6,374 nt of DNA from Alphaproteobacteria bacterium (lineage in GTDB: Bacteria; Pseudomonadota; Alphaproteobacteria; Rhizobiales; Devosiaceae), in contig JAJRRJ010000217.1 of assembly GCA_024279575.1 (NCBI GenBank), positions 1 through 6,374 of the forward strand, written 5' to 3'. The notes under the pieces are model-generated. The model saw only the letters and a program-made list of their open reading frames with translations, made no database searches and was not told where the DNA came from. Positions 1 to 5,175 of this stretch are shown here, piece by piece. Each line of letters opens with the position of its first letter. The stretch's first letter is position 1. The position numbers and the translations under genes are program-made.

Positions 1-1
1 C

Positions 2-580
2 CACTCGATGGGAGCATTTGCCGCTCTACTTGCAGCTTCTCGCGATCGCATGATGTTTGACCGCATGTTTTTGTGTGCGCCCATGATTTCCATTGGAGGG
101 TTACCCCTTGGCATGGGAGCGATGGCGACGCTTATGGAGGCTGCGTGTTTTGTCGGATTGGGCCAAATCCTGGTGGGCCGCAAAGATGATCGCTCGCCAA
201 CCGACAAGACGTTCCCCGGTAACACGCTTACTTCAGATTTTGGCCGCTATATGCGTGTGGTGGATACTTATGCCAAGTGTCCGGATTTAGAGATTTCGTC
301 ACCTTCTACCCGCTGGATGGCAGCTTCTTTTCGTGCGATGTCGCGTGCGGGGGCCGATGATTTTCCCGGAAAAATCAATACGCCAATTCTTATGCTGGCG
401 GCGGCGCGGGACGGGGTGGTATCTACCCCTGCAATTGAACAGCTGGGGTTGCGGTTGCGCTCGGGACGCCACGCGGTGATTGCCCATGCCCGTCATGAGA
501 TGTTGATGGAAAACAATGATATTCGCGGGCAGGTATTTGCCGCTTTTGATGCGTTTATAACAGAGCAGACGCCGATTTAG
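2..580 (+). CDS. Lysophospholipase-like alpha/beta hydrolase, 5' end missing
   Basis: This is the C-terminal part of a serine hydrolase of the PldB/monoacylglycerol-lipase group, which hydrolyses acyl esters of lysophospholipids or monoacylglycerols. The gene enters from the left edge: the frame is open from base 2, and its first codons read H-S-M-G-A, the end of the G-x-S-x-G nucleophile elbow with the catalytic Ser at 5-7. The ATG at 8 lies inside that motif and is not a start. The acid is probably the Asp at 410-412 (in LMLAAARDGVVS) and the catalytic His at 494-496 (in HARHEMLMEN, the usual ARHE-L-E block), so the visible part of the triad is intact. Roughly the first 100-130 residues of a protein of about 310 are missing. 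No signal peptide can be judged. It converges on hisN, and the stop codons overlap by four bases. A location next to a HisN-like gene recalls S. meliloti SMc04041/04042 (memory). The family is confident; the substrate is not. Confidence 0.85.
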   Translation, partial: HSMGAFAALLAASRDRMMFDRMFLCAPMISIGGLPLGMGAMATLMEAACFVGLGQILVGRKDDRSPTDKTFPGNTLTSDFGRYMRVVDTYAKCPDLEISSPSTRWMAASFRAMSRAGADDFPGKINTPILMLAAARDGVVSTPAIEQLGLRLRSGRHAVIAHARHEMLMENNDIRGQVFAAFDAFITEQTPI

Positions 581-1398
581 TTTTTCCCCATTATAGCCAA
601 TGCACCAGCGTGCAATTGAGGCGTGGCGGCGGCGATAATGTTGCCGCTATCATCGGGGTCGTTTCCCTGAAAATTGGTGATGATGCCTCCAGCGTTTCTT
701 ACGATGGGGATTAGTGCGGCAATGTCATAAATTTTGAGTGCGGTTTCAACCACAAGGTCAGCATGCCCTGCGGCCATCAGGCAATATGCATAGCAGTAGC
801 ATCCATAGCGGGGCAGGCGTATTTTGCTTTCGAGTTCTGCATATGTCTGGGCCATTTCGCCTTCAAACAGGGCGGGAGTTGTGGTGAAAAGGCGCGCCTC
901 GCTGAGGGTTTCTATTCCGCTTGTGGAAATGGTTTGCGCTTTATTGGTGTGACGTTGGAAAGTTGAAATGCCGGGCATACCCAAATAGGTTTCCCCCGTA
1001 AAGGGCTGTACCATGATGCCTGCAAAAGTTATGCCCTCATAGGCCACGCCAATCAGGGTTCCCCACATGGGAACCCCCGAAATAAAAGAACGCGTTCCAT
1101 CTATGGGGTCAATGATCCATGAAAATGGACTGGAGGTAATCTTGTTTTCATGTTCTTCGCCGACAATTGTGTGGTCGGGGAAGTTTTCTTCAATTGTTTT
1201 TCGAATAATCAGTTCGGCTGTCTGGTCGGCTTCGGTTACAGGGTCGAAGTGGGTGTCTTCTTTGTTGTCCACATTTAAGCCTGACCGAAAAGCGGGAAGT
1301 GTAATGGCCGATGCGGCATGTGCGGCTGCAAACAAAGTGCGTTTGATCGCAGTTAGGTCAGTATTTCGGGGGAGATTAGTAGTTTTCCTGGTATTCAT
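577..1398 (-). CDS. hisN: HisN-type histidinol-phosphatase / inositol-monophosphatase family protein
   Basis: This 273-residue protein belongs to the Mg2+-dependent, Li+-sensitive phosphomonoesterase (IMPase) superfamily. Its closest recognisable subfamily is HisN, which dephosphorylates L-histidinol phosphate in histidine synthesis. Metal-site motifs are intact: DPVTEAD (52-58), GEE (80-82), DPIDGT (97-102), and the second acidic site at E218 and Y224-D225 in the HisN-like block YDIAALIPIVRNAGG. YDIAALIPI in place of the WDxAA of true inositol phosphatases is why HisN is preferred. One oddity is RYGCYCYAY (197-205): HisN proteins usually carry Asp (YGxDCY) where this has Tyr201. The ATG at 1398 is preceded only by an A-rich AAAGAAAA stretch as a weak ribosome site, but no later Met precedes the conserved core. 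A poor upstream promoter candidate lies at 1425-1452. Its 5' side faces the sRNA region, so the two are divergently transcribed. An inositol-1- or PAP-phosphatase role is the alternative. Confidence 0.85.
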   Translation of the reverse strand: MNTRKTTNLPRNTDLTAIKRTLFAAAHAASAITLPAFRSGLNVDNKEDTHFDPVTEADQTAELIIRKTIEENFPDHTIVGEEHENKITSSPFSWIIDPIDGTRSFISGVPMWGTLIGVAYEGITFAGIMVQPFTGETYLGMPGISTFQRHTNKAQTISTSGIETLSEARLFTTTPALFEGEMAQTYAELESKIRLPRYGCYCYAYCLMAAGHADLVVETALKIYDIAALIPIVRNAGGIITNFQGNDPDDSGNIIAAATPQLHAGALAIMGKN

Positions 1399-1424
1399 CA
1401 GATTTTCTTTTTAATTCAGCGAGT

Positions 1425-1452
1425 TATGTTGAAATAATAATTTTTATGAAAA
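1425..1452 (-). promoter_or_regulatory. Weak candidate promoter for hisN
   Basis: Reading the minus strand towards hisN, TTTTCA (4/6 to the -35 consensus) is followed after 18 bases by CATAAC (4/6 to the -10 consensus). The stretch from about 1399 to 1490 is very A+T rich, as expected around a promoter, but AT-rich DNA gives such matches easily. No operator repeat is evident. Confidence 0.25.
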
Positions 1453-1555
1453 GAAATAGTGATTCATTTATGCAACAGTTTTTCATTTTTACAGCGATTT
1501 TCCCGGTGTGGGCTTGTTCTTAGGGGCAAATCAGTTCACCGATAAGAGGCATGAT

Positions 1556-1640
1556 ACTTGGTGGGGGCCTGGTACTTTTTAGGCATAAATCCATCAAATT
1601 TCCTCCCTTGACTAGGGTCGCTTTGGCGACCCATTTTTTT
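1556..1640 (+). ncRNA. mmgR: suhB/MmgR-like (alpha-r8) trans-acting small RNA
   Basis: This is an intergenic small RNA of about 80-85 nt; the 5' end is approximate. The sequence shows three modules. The first is a 5' hairpin with an outer stem 1558-1564/1591-1597 (TTGGTGG with CCATCAA, one G-U pair) and an inner stem 1567-1570/1581-1584 (GCCT/AGGC). The second is an unpaired linker, 1598-1614, containing TTTCCTCCCTTGACTA. The third is a perfect terminator hairpin with T7. This architecture, the UUUCCUCCCU core and the length are what I recall of the alphaproteobacterial MmgR/alpha-r8 family (Rfam suhB), an Hfq-associated regulator that limits polyhydroxybutyrate granules in Sinorhizobium under nitrogen limitation. 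The CCUCCC core is complementary to a Shine-Dalgarno GGAGG, implying translational repression of target mRNAs. The setting between a HisN/IMPase gene and an FGase gene also matches my memory of the rhizobial locus. No convincing -35/-10 pair was found: weak candidates are CTTAGG at 1519-1524 and GATAAG at 1541-1546. No ORF with a ribosome site overlaps it. Confidence 0.82.
1615..1640 (+). terminator. Intrinsic terminator of the MmgR-like sRNA
   Basis: A perfect 7-bp stem GGGTCGC/GCGACCC (1615-1621 and 1626-1632) closes a TTTG loop. One A and an uninterrupted run of seven T (1634-1640) follow. The T tract lies only on the + strand side; in the minus direction the hairpin is followed by TAGTCAAGGG, so it cannot terminate the flanking minus-strand FGase gene. 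Both neighbouring genes are on the minus strand, so a strong + terminator here itself implies a + transcript. Confidence 0.9.
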
Positions 1641-1648
1641 GATTTTGT

Positions 1649-1672
1649 GGTCGCTTTGGTGAGCCGCTTTTT
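1649..1672 (+). terminator. Degenerate second (backup) terminator
   Basis: GGTCGCTTTGG of the first terminator recurs exactly 33 bp downstream (1616-1626 and 1649-1659). The second copy folds as 1649-1654 against 1659-1665 with a TTTG loop, one G-U pair (1653/1660) and one bulged G (1663). T5 follows at 1668-1672. It is weaker than the first copy, lies just beyond the FGase stop codon on the opposite strand, and probably arose by local duplication. Confidence 0.5.
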
Positions 1673-1675
1673 CAT

Positions 1676-2557
1676 TTATTCTGCTGCGTTTTTTTGTGGT
1701 GCCAGCAAAGACAGGTCGATTGCCAAAAGCGATTTTACCAGATCAGTAGCTATGTTTTGAATTGTTTCAAACCCCTCGTGTGGGCGGCGGGAATTTTCAT
1801 TCATATAAAGGTGGCGTGAAAATTCAATTTGCAAGGCATGTATCCCGTGGTGAGGCTGGCCGTAAGAGCGCGTGATATAGCCCCCGGCATAGGGCTGATT
1901 TCTCGCCACCCTATACCCTGCCTCCGAAAATACCTTTTCAGCCTGATCAATCAGTGCGGGCGCGCATGTTGTGCCAAAACGATCACCAAGTATAATTTGC
2001 GCCGGTTTTCTTTTGCGGGACGTGGAGAGCGGGGGCATTGAATGGCAATCAATTAGAACAGCAACGCCAAACTTGTTGAGCGTCTGGCTAAGCAATTCCT
2101 GCAGGGCTGCGTGATATGGCTTGTAGATACCTTCAATGCGCATTTGTGCGTCTTTAAGGGTTAGTTTATCCCGATAGATATTTTTGTTTTCAGCAACTAT
2201 TTTTGCCAGAGTACCAAGACCTGATGCCACGCGGGGGGAGGCGGTGTTGTAATGGGGGGGCAACGGGTCGCTAAACATTAGTGGGTCAAGTTCGTAGGGT
2301 TCGCGGTTAACATCAAGATAGGCGCGTGGGAACCTGGCGCGCAACATGGGGGCTCCCAAAAATGGTGCGCGTTCAAATATTTCGTCAACAAAACTGTCTT
2401 CGGAACTGCGGATGGAAAGGGTATCCAGACGCGTCATTTTGAGAAATCGACTTGGATAATCGGCACCCGAATGGGCTGAATTAAACACGAAAGGTGTGGT
2501 CTGACGTCGGGGTCGAATGGTTTCAAACGCGGGGCGTTTGCAAAAATCAGATTGCAC
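1676..2557 (-). CDS. N-formylglutamate amidohydrolase family protein
   Basis: This is a 293-residue cytosolic hydrolase of the FGase family. The named member, HutG, releases formate from N-formyl-L-glutamate in histidine degradation, and related enzymes cleave other N-formyl amino acids. Conserved blocks in order are NSAHSG (26-31), RSSEDSFVDE (50-59), FPRAYLDVNREPYELD (76-91), LIDCHSMP (168-175), GDRFG (191-195), ARNQPYAGGYITRSYG (218-233) and HALQIEFSRHLYM (240-252). The His, Asp and Glu residues in these blocks are the likely metal and catalytic ligands. Length is normal for the family and there is no signal peptide. Translation starts at GTG (2557-2555), with AGAGGA six bases upstream; an ATG 19 bases upstream is out of frame. 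No other hut gene is adjacent, so a role in histidine degradation is not supported by context. The gene is divergent from cpdR, as I recall for rhizobia, and its 3' end faces the sRNA terminators. The family is secure; the exact formyl-amide substrate is inferred. Confidence 0.88.
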   Translation of the reverse strand: MQSDFCKRPAFETIRPRRQTTPFVFNSAHSGADYPSRFLKMTRLDTLSIRSSEDSFVDEIFERAPFLGAPMLRARFPRAYLDVNREPYELDPLMFSDPLPPHYNTASPRVASGLGTLAKIVAENKNIYRDKLTLKDAQMRIEGIYKPYHAALQELLSQTLNKFGVAVLIDCHSMPPLSTSRKRKPAQIILGDRFGTTCAPALIDQAEKVFSEAGYRVARNQPYAGGYITRSYGQPHHGIHALQIEFSRHLYMNENSRRPHEGFETIQNIATDLVKSLLAIDLSLLAPQKNAAE

Positions 2558-2563
2558 GATCTA

Positions 2564-2569
2564 TCCTCT
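2564..2569 (-). promoter_or_regulatory. Ribosome binding site deciding the FGase GTG start
   Basis: The minus strand reads AGAGGA, then six bases, then GTG. This supports the GTG at 2557 over the out-of-frame ATG 19 bases upstream. Confidence 0.7.
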
Positions 2570-2616
2570 GCCCCATTTTGTTTGGTTTTTTGCCCGATTT
2601 TAGTCTTGTTTTTACG

Positions 2617-2680
2617 TTTGAGTATGTATCATTCAATGTGCATTTTGTGGTGGGGTTTGTCCAACCAAATCATACTCAAA
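2617..2680. repeat. 10-bp perfect inverted repeat in the FGase-cpdR divergent region
   Basis: TTTGAGTATG (2617-2626) and its exact reverse complement CATACTCAAA (2671-2680) are separated by 44 bases. Between them is a small hairpin, GGTT/AACC (2654-2657 and 2663-2666). Neither side is followed by a T tract, so it is not a terminator. It sits between the two divergent genes and could be a paired operator, or a cruciform or leader fold in one of the transcripts. No known regulator motif was recognised: no full CtrA TTAA-N7-TTAA site was found. Confidence 0.55.
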
Positions 2681-2758
2681 AATAATAATATCTCAAAACT
2701 TGCTTTGCCTACCAAGTGCGATAAACTTGATTGTTAGGCAGGGAGCGCCTGCTGGGCC

Positions 2759-2764
2759 GGAGGG
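2759..2764 (+). promoter_or_regulatory. Ribosome binding site of cpdR
   Basis: GGAGGG lies with its GGAGG core six bases before the ATG at 2770. This fixes the cpdR start there rather than at the in-frame TTG at 2731, which would add 13 unconserved residues. The GGAGG core is also a perfect complement to the CCUCC of the sRNA encoded at 1556-1640. Confidence 0.85.
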
Positions 2765-2769
2765 AAAAC

Positions 2770-3129
2770 ATGAACCGTATTTTATTGGCTGAAGATGACG
2801 CGGATATGCGCCAGTTTCTAACACGGGCACTTAAAAATGCCGGTTTTGATGTTGTGGCGTTCGACAATGGCAAATCAGCCTATGAGCGGTTGCGTGAGGA
2901 GCCGTTTTCCTTGTTATTGTCAGATATTGTCATGCCGGAAATGGATGGCATTGAGCTGGCGCGCCGGGCAACGGAACTGGACCCGGACTTAAAGGTAATG
3001 TTTATTACCGGGTTTGCGGCTGTGGCGCTGAACCCGGACAATGAGGCGCCAAAAGATGCTTCTGTGCTTTCCAAGCCCTTTCATCTAAAAGATCTGGTGA
3101 ACGAAGTTGAGCGTTTGTTGGCTGCATAA
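2770..3129 (+). CDS. cpdR: CpdR single-domain response regulator
   Basis: This 119-residue stand-alone receiver domain has no output domain. Receiver residues are intact: the acidic pair D9-D10, phospho-acceptor D52 in SDIVMPEMDG, T80 in MFITGFAA, and K102-P103 in LSKPFH. The runs ILLAEDD, REEPF, DIVMPEMDGIELARRA and FITGFAAVALN, together with the C-terminal VLSKPFHLKDLVNEVERLLAA region, are those of alphaproteobacterial CpdR. In Caulobacter and rhizobia the unphosphorylated protein binds the unfoldase ClpX, localises the protease ClpXP to the pole and promotes destruction of CtrA and other cell-cycle substrates. Phosphorylation through CckA-ChpT turns it off. The protein ends in Ala-Ala, as I recall for Caulobacter CpdR, whose own ClpXP turnover depends on its C terminus. 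It starts at ATG 2770 with GGAGGG upstream. tRNA-Val follows about 100 bp downstream. Just after the stop, an A/T-only hairpin (3130-3136/3143-3149) lacks a T tract and is a poor terminator. Confidence 0.93.
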   Translation: MNRILLAEDDADMRQFLTRALKNAGFDVVAFDNGKSAYERLREEPFSLLLSDIVMPEMDGIELARRATELDPDLKVMFITGFAAVALNPDNEAPKDASVLSKPFHLKDLVNEVERLLAA

Positions 3130-3157
3130 ATAAATTGAGTGGAATTTATCAGGACCC

Positions 3158-3187
3158 TTGACCTTGCAAAAGGTTATGTGGTCTATC
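3158..3187 (+). promoter_or_regulatory. Candidate tRNA-Val promoter
   Basis: TTGACC (5/6 to the -35 consensus) is followed after 18 bases by TCTATC (3/6 to the -10 consensus; it also contains the CTAT of alphaproteobacterial -10 sites). The predicted start is about 35-40 bases before the mature tRNA. A 7-bp hairpin with a GCAA loop (3159-3165/3170-3176) overlaps it. Co-transcription from cpdR is equally possible because no terminator separates them. Confidence 0.4.
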
Positions 3188-3230
3188 GCCAACGCAACCG
3201 GTGAATTGGTATCTTTCACAGGTAAAAGAT

Positions 3231-3305
3231 GGGCGTATAGCTCAGCGGGAGAGCACTACATTGACATTGTAGGGGTCACTGGTTCAATCCCAGTTACGCC
3301 CACCA
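3231..3305 (+). tRNA. tRNA-Val, anticodon GAC
   Basis: A complete cloverleaf can be drawn. The acceptor stem is GGGCGTA (3231-3237) with TACGCCC (3295-3301), then discriminator A and an encoded CCA (3303-3305). The D arm is GCTC/GAGC. The anticodon stem CTACA/TGTAG (3256-3260, 3268-3272) encloses TTGACAT, giving anticodon GAC at 3263-3265. The variable loop is GGGTC, and the T arm ACTGG/CCAGT encloses TTCAATC. It decodes GUC and GUU valine codons. A TCTTTTC stretch follows, but there is no clear terminator hairpin. Confidence 0.97.
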
Positions 3306-3491
3306 TCTTTTCTAAATAAATCAAAGGCTTATGGGGTGAGTGTCGAGAAGTGCTGCTCCAGTGCATTCACGTTATTCACAAATTGTATAATGTAGCGGCT
3401 GGATCCTATTGCTTTTTCGCTGCTCTCTCGTTGCTCTCTTGCTGCGCTATACGCCCTTCCCCTGAGTTTTGTGAGGGATGACAAATTTCAT
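3306..3491. other. Spacer between tRNA-Val and hyuB, with no gene
   Basis: No credible ORF is present. The spacer holds a perfect TATAAT (3386-3391, + strand) with no convincing -35 (TTCACG at 3366-3371 is only 14 bases away). It also holds two copies of TGCTCTCT spaced 11 bp apart (3421-3428, 3432-3439) and a degraded tRNA 5'-half copy on the minus strand. Downstream of hyuB, CCCT/AGGG can pair around 3460-3476, but without a T tract, so no terminator for the hyu operon is seen. Confidence 0.6.
3432..3456 (-). repeat. tRNA 5'-half relic, inverted copy of tRNA-Val
   Basis: Read on the minus strand from 3456, the sequence matches the first 25 bases of tRNA-Val (3231-3255) at 22 positions. The first 11 bases are identical, and the mismatches are T to G at position 12 and GG to AA at 17-18. 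The match covers the acceptor 5' strand and the D arm, then stops; no anticodon stem, T arm or acceptor 3' strand can be found beyond. It is therefore a fragment rather than a functional tRNA. Many tRNAs share this 5' consensus, so the source need not be this exact gene. Confidence 0.6.
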
Positions 3492-5162
3492 TTAGATTGC
3501 AGGCGGGTAGCCATAGATTTTCTTGGCGCGTTCTGCGGAAATCAAACCGTTTTTTATATCCTGACGCACTGCCTCCGGGGCGCGATCTTTGGGATTACCC
3601 AAGCCACCGCCATTGCCTGTTACCACGCGGATTATGTCACCTTTGCTGGTGCTAAGGCCGGACACAAAAGCGAAGCGTTCGCTTGATCCATCGGTGCGGA
3701 TGACCTCCACATAATTTGAGGATCCTTGAGAGCCACCATCTAAAGCCCATGCGGGAATTTTTGACCTTGTGTAGCCGGCGGTGAGAAACCCATTATCGGC
3801 GCGAAGGCGATAGTCCATACGAATTCCGCGACCGCCGGTGAACTTTCCTTCTCCTCCGGGTTCCATATTCAGCTCCATACGCTCAACAATCAGGCCATTG
3901 CGGGCCTCATTAATTTCAGCTGGACAATTGTACGTTTCCCCATGAAAGCCGCAGAACATTGCACTATTGCCGTCGCGGATGGCACTGGCGCCCCACCCTC
4001 CGATTTGTGGTTCAATGATGGTGTATTGCCGCCCGGTATCGGGATGGATACCCCCGACAAAAGTCCCACAAACTGATGCGAAATGGCCTGAAGCCAAACG
4101 TTCGGGCATTGATTGGGCCAGACACCGCCAAATGAGATCGTAAACCCTGAGTTCAACTTCGTAATAAAAGCCGATCGGAGCGGGCTCTTTTGCGTGAAAC
4201 ACCGAGCCCTCGCGAGTAAGTAAACTGATAGGTCGGAACGAGCCTTCGTTGCAGGCTGAATAGGGATCAGTTATCGACTTGAAAATCATTTGCGCGGCCA
4301 CCATCACGCCATCGCGCGAGGTGTTTACCGGACCTGCCACCTGATCTGGATTATCCCGCAAATCAACGATAAAATCGTCATCGGTAATGGTGATTTTGAC
4401 GTTATAAACGCTTCCATCGTCTTGTTCCTCAGAAAGCTCAAATGTACCTTTGTTCAGCTTTGCCAGTTCGGTTCGCGAAACCTTTTCGCCAAAATCCATA
4501 AAAGTAACCATGGCATGTTCGAACGTTCCGACACCGTATTTCTCAGCCAGCCCCTCAAGACGTTTCACCCCGATACGGGTCGATGAAATCGCAGCCCAAA
4601 TATCTCCCTGGAGCACATCTGGCATGCGGGAATTGACTATAATAATATCCATTACAGAGCGAATTAGTGTTCCTTTTGAGATAAGTTTTATGGCGGGAAG
4701 TCGCAAGCCCTCCTGGAATATTTCTGTTGCATCACCGCTCATCGAGCCTGGTGCCATGCCCCCCACATCTGAATTATGTGCAATATTTGCCGTCCATGCA
4801 ATAATGCGCCCTTCAATAAAAACCGGCATGGCGACGATGATGTCGTTTAGATGAGTAACTCCCCCATAATAGGGATCATTGGTTGCAAACACATCGCCCG
4901 GCTCAATGTCGCCGGGTTGGTCGTATTTCTCTAAAAGTACTTTTACAGCCTTGTCGAGCACGCCAATAAAAGCAGGAATGCCTGCCCCTGAGGAGGCCAG
5001 GTTCCCTTTTGCGTCCATGATGCCGGTACCCATGTCGAGTACTTCATAAATAATGGAGCTCATGGCAGTTTTTCGCATAGCTGCAAACATCTCGTCAGCG
5101 GCTGCCTGTAATGAGTTCTGGATAATTTCTAATGTGATCGGGTCGTTTGAAATCTCGCTCAT
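3492..5162 (-). CDS. hyuB: Hydantoinase B / oxoprolinase family subunit (HyuB)
   Basis: This complete 556-residue protein has the normal length for the B subunit of ATP-dependent cyclic-amide hydrolases (N-methylhydantoinase, 5-oxoprolinase, acetone-carboxylase relatives). Conserved blocks are DPITLEIIQN (7-16), ATNDPYYGGVTHLND (93-107), AWTANIAHNSDVGGMAPG (122-139; H104, D107, H129 and D132 are likely metal ligands by analogy with acetone carboxylase), NSR (177-179), QIGGWGAS (386-393), PGGEGKFTGGRG (435-446), and a tail GNGGGLGNPKDR (516-527) followed by PEAVRQD. The N-terminal KTAMSSIIYEVLDMGTG (31-47) differs from the RTA-S-NIKER-D-S pattern of the better-known members, suggesting a divergent subgroup. 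The ATG at 5162 has AGGGGAAG five bases upstream, overlapping the hyuA stop, with a 12-base gap between the genes, so the two are one operon and probably translationally coupled. The subunits form a cytosolic complex that opens a lactam or imide ring. The substrate is not identifiable here; detoxification or nitrogen scavenging from hydantoins or pyroglutamate-like compounds is inference. Confidence 0.92.
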   Translation of the reverse strand: MSEISNDPITLEIIQNSLQAAADEMFAAMRKTAMSSIIYEVLDMGTGIMDAKGNLASSGAGIPAFIGVLDKAVKVLLEKYDQPGDIEPGDVFATNDPYYGGVTHLNDIIVAMPVFIEGRIIAWTANIAHNSDVGGMAPGSMSGDATEIFQEGLRLPAIKLISKGTLIRSVMDIIIVNSRMPDVLQGDIWAAISSTRIGVKRLEGLAEKYGVGTFEHAMVTFMDFGEKVSRTELAKLNKGTFELSEEQDDGSVYNVKITITDDDFIVDLRDNPDQVAGPVNTSRDGVMVAAQMIFKSITDPYSACNEGSFRPISLLTREGSVFHAKEPAPIGFYYEVELRVYDLIWRCLAQSMPERLASGHFASVCGTFVGGIHPDTGRQYTIIEPQIGGWGASAIRDGNSAMFCGFHGETYNCPAEINEARNGLIVERMELNMEPGGEGKFTGGRGIRMDYRLRADNGFLTAGYTRSKIPAWALDGGSQGSSNYVEVIRTDGSSERFAFVSGLSTSKGDIIRVVTGNGGGLGNPKDRAPEAVRQDIKNGLISAERAKKIYGYPPAI

Positions 5163-5167
5163 AATTG

Positions 5168-5175
5168 CTTCCCCT
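5168..5175 (-). promoter_or_regulatory. hyuB ribosome site overlapping the hyuA stop
   Basis: AGGGGAAG precedes the hyuB ATG by five bases. Its first base is the last base of the hyuA TAA (5177-5175). This arrangement favours coupled translation of the two subunits. Confidence 0.7.

Noticed and set aside
8..10. ATG at 8 as the start of the first gene
   Set aside because: It is the Met within the H-S-M-G nucleophile elbow; the catalytic Ser codon is immediately upstream.
1067..1414. 115-codon + strand ORF opposite hisN
   Set aside because: Antisense shadow of a well-conserved gene, with no ribosome site or family signature.
1551..1760. 69-codon + strand ORF over the sRNA and the 3' end of FGase
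   Set aside because: There is no ribosome site, it runs through two terminator hairpins, and the sequence is explained by the sRNA and the antisense of FGase.
2731..2769. In-frame TTG extension of cpdR
   Set aside because: CpdR homology begins at the ATG at 2770, which has a strong GGAGGG site; the extension is unconserved.
2700..2769. CtrA binding site upstream of cpdR
   Set aside because: No TTAA-N7-TTAA pair was found; only isolated TTAG/TTGA-like half matches.
3130..3149. A/T-only hairpin after the cpdR stop as a terminator
   Set aside because: Seven weak A-T pairs with no following T tract; too weak to call.
3231..3456. tRNA-bounded integrative element with attachment repeats
   Set aside because: The tRNA-like copy is inverted and matches the 5' half, no integrase is present, and hyuAB shows no mobile-gene company in the window.
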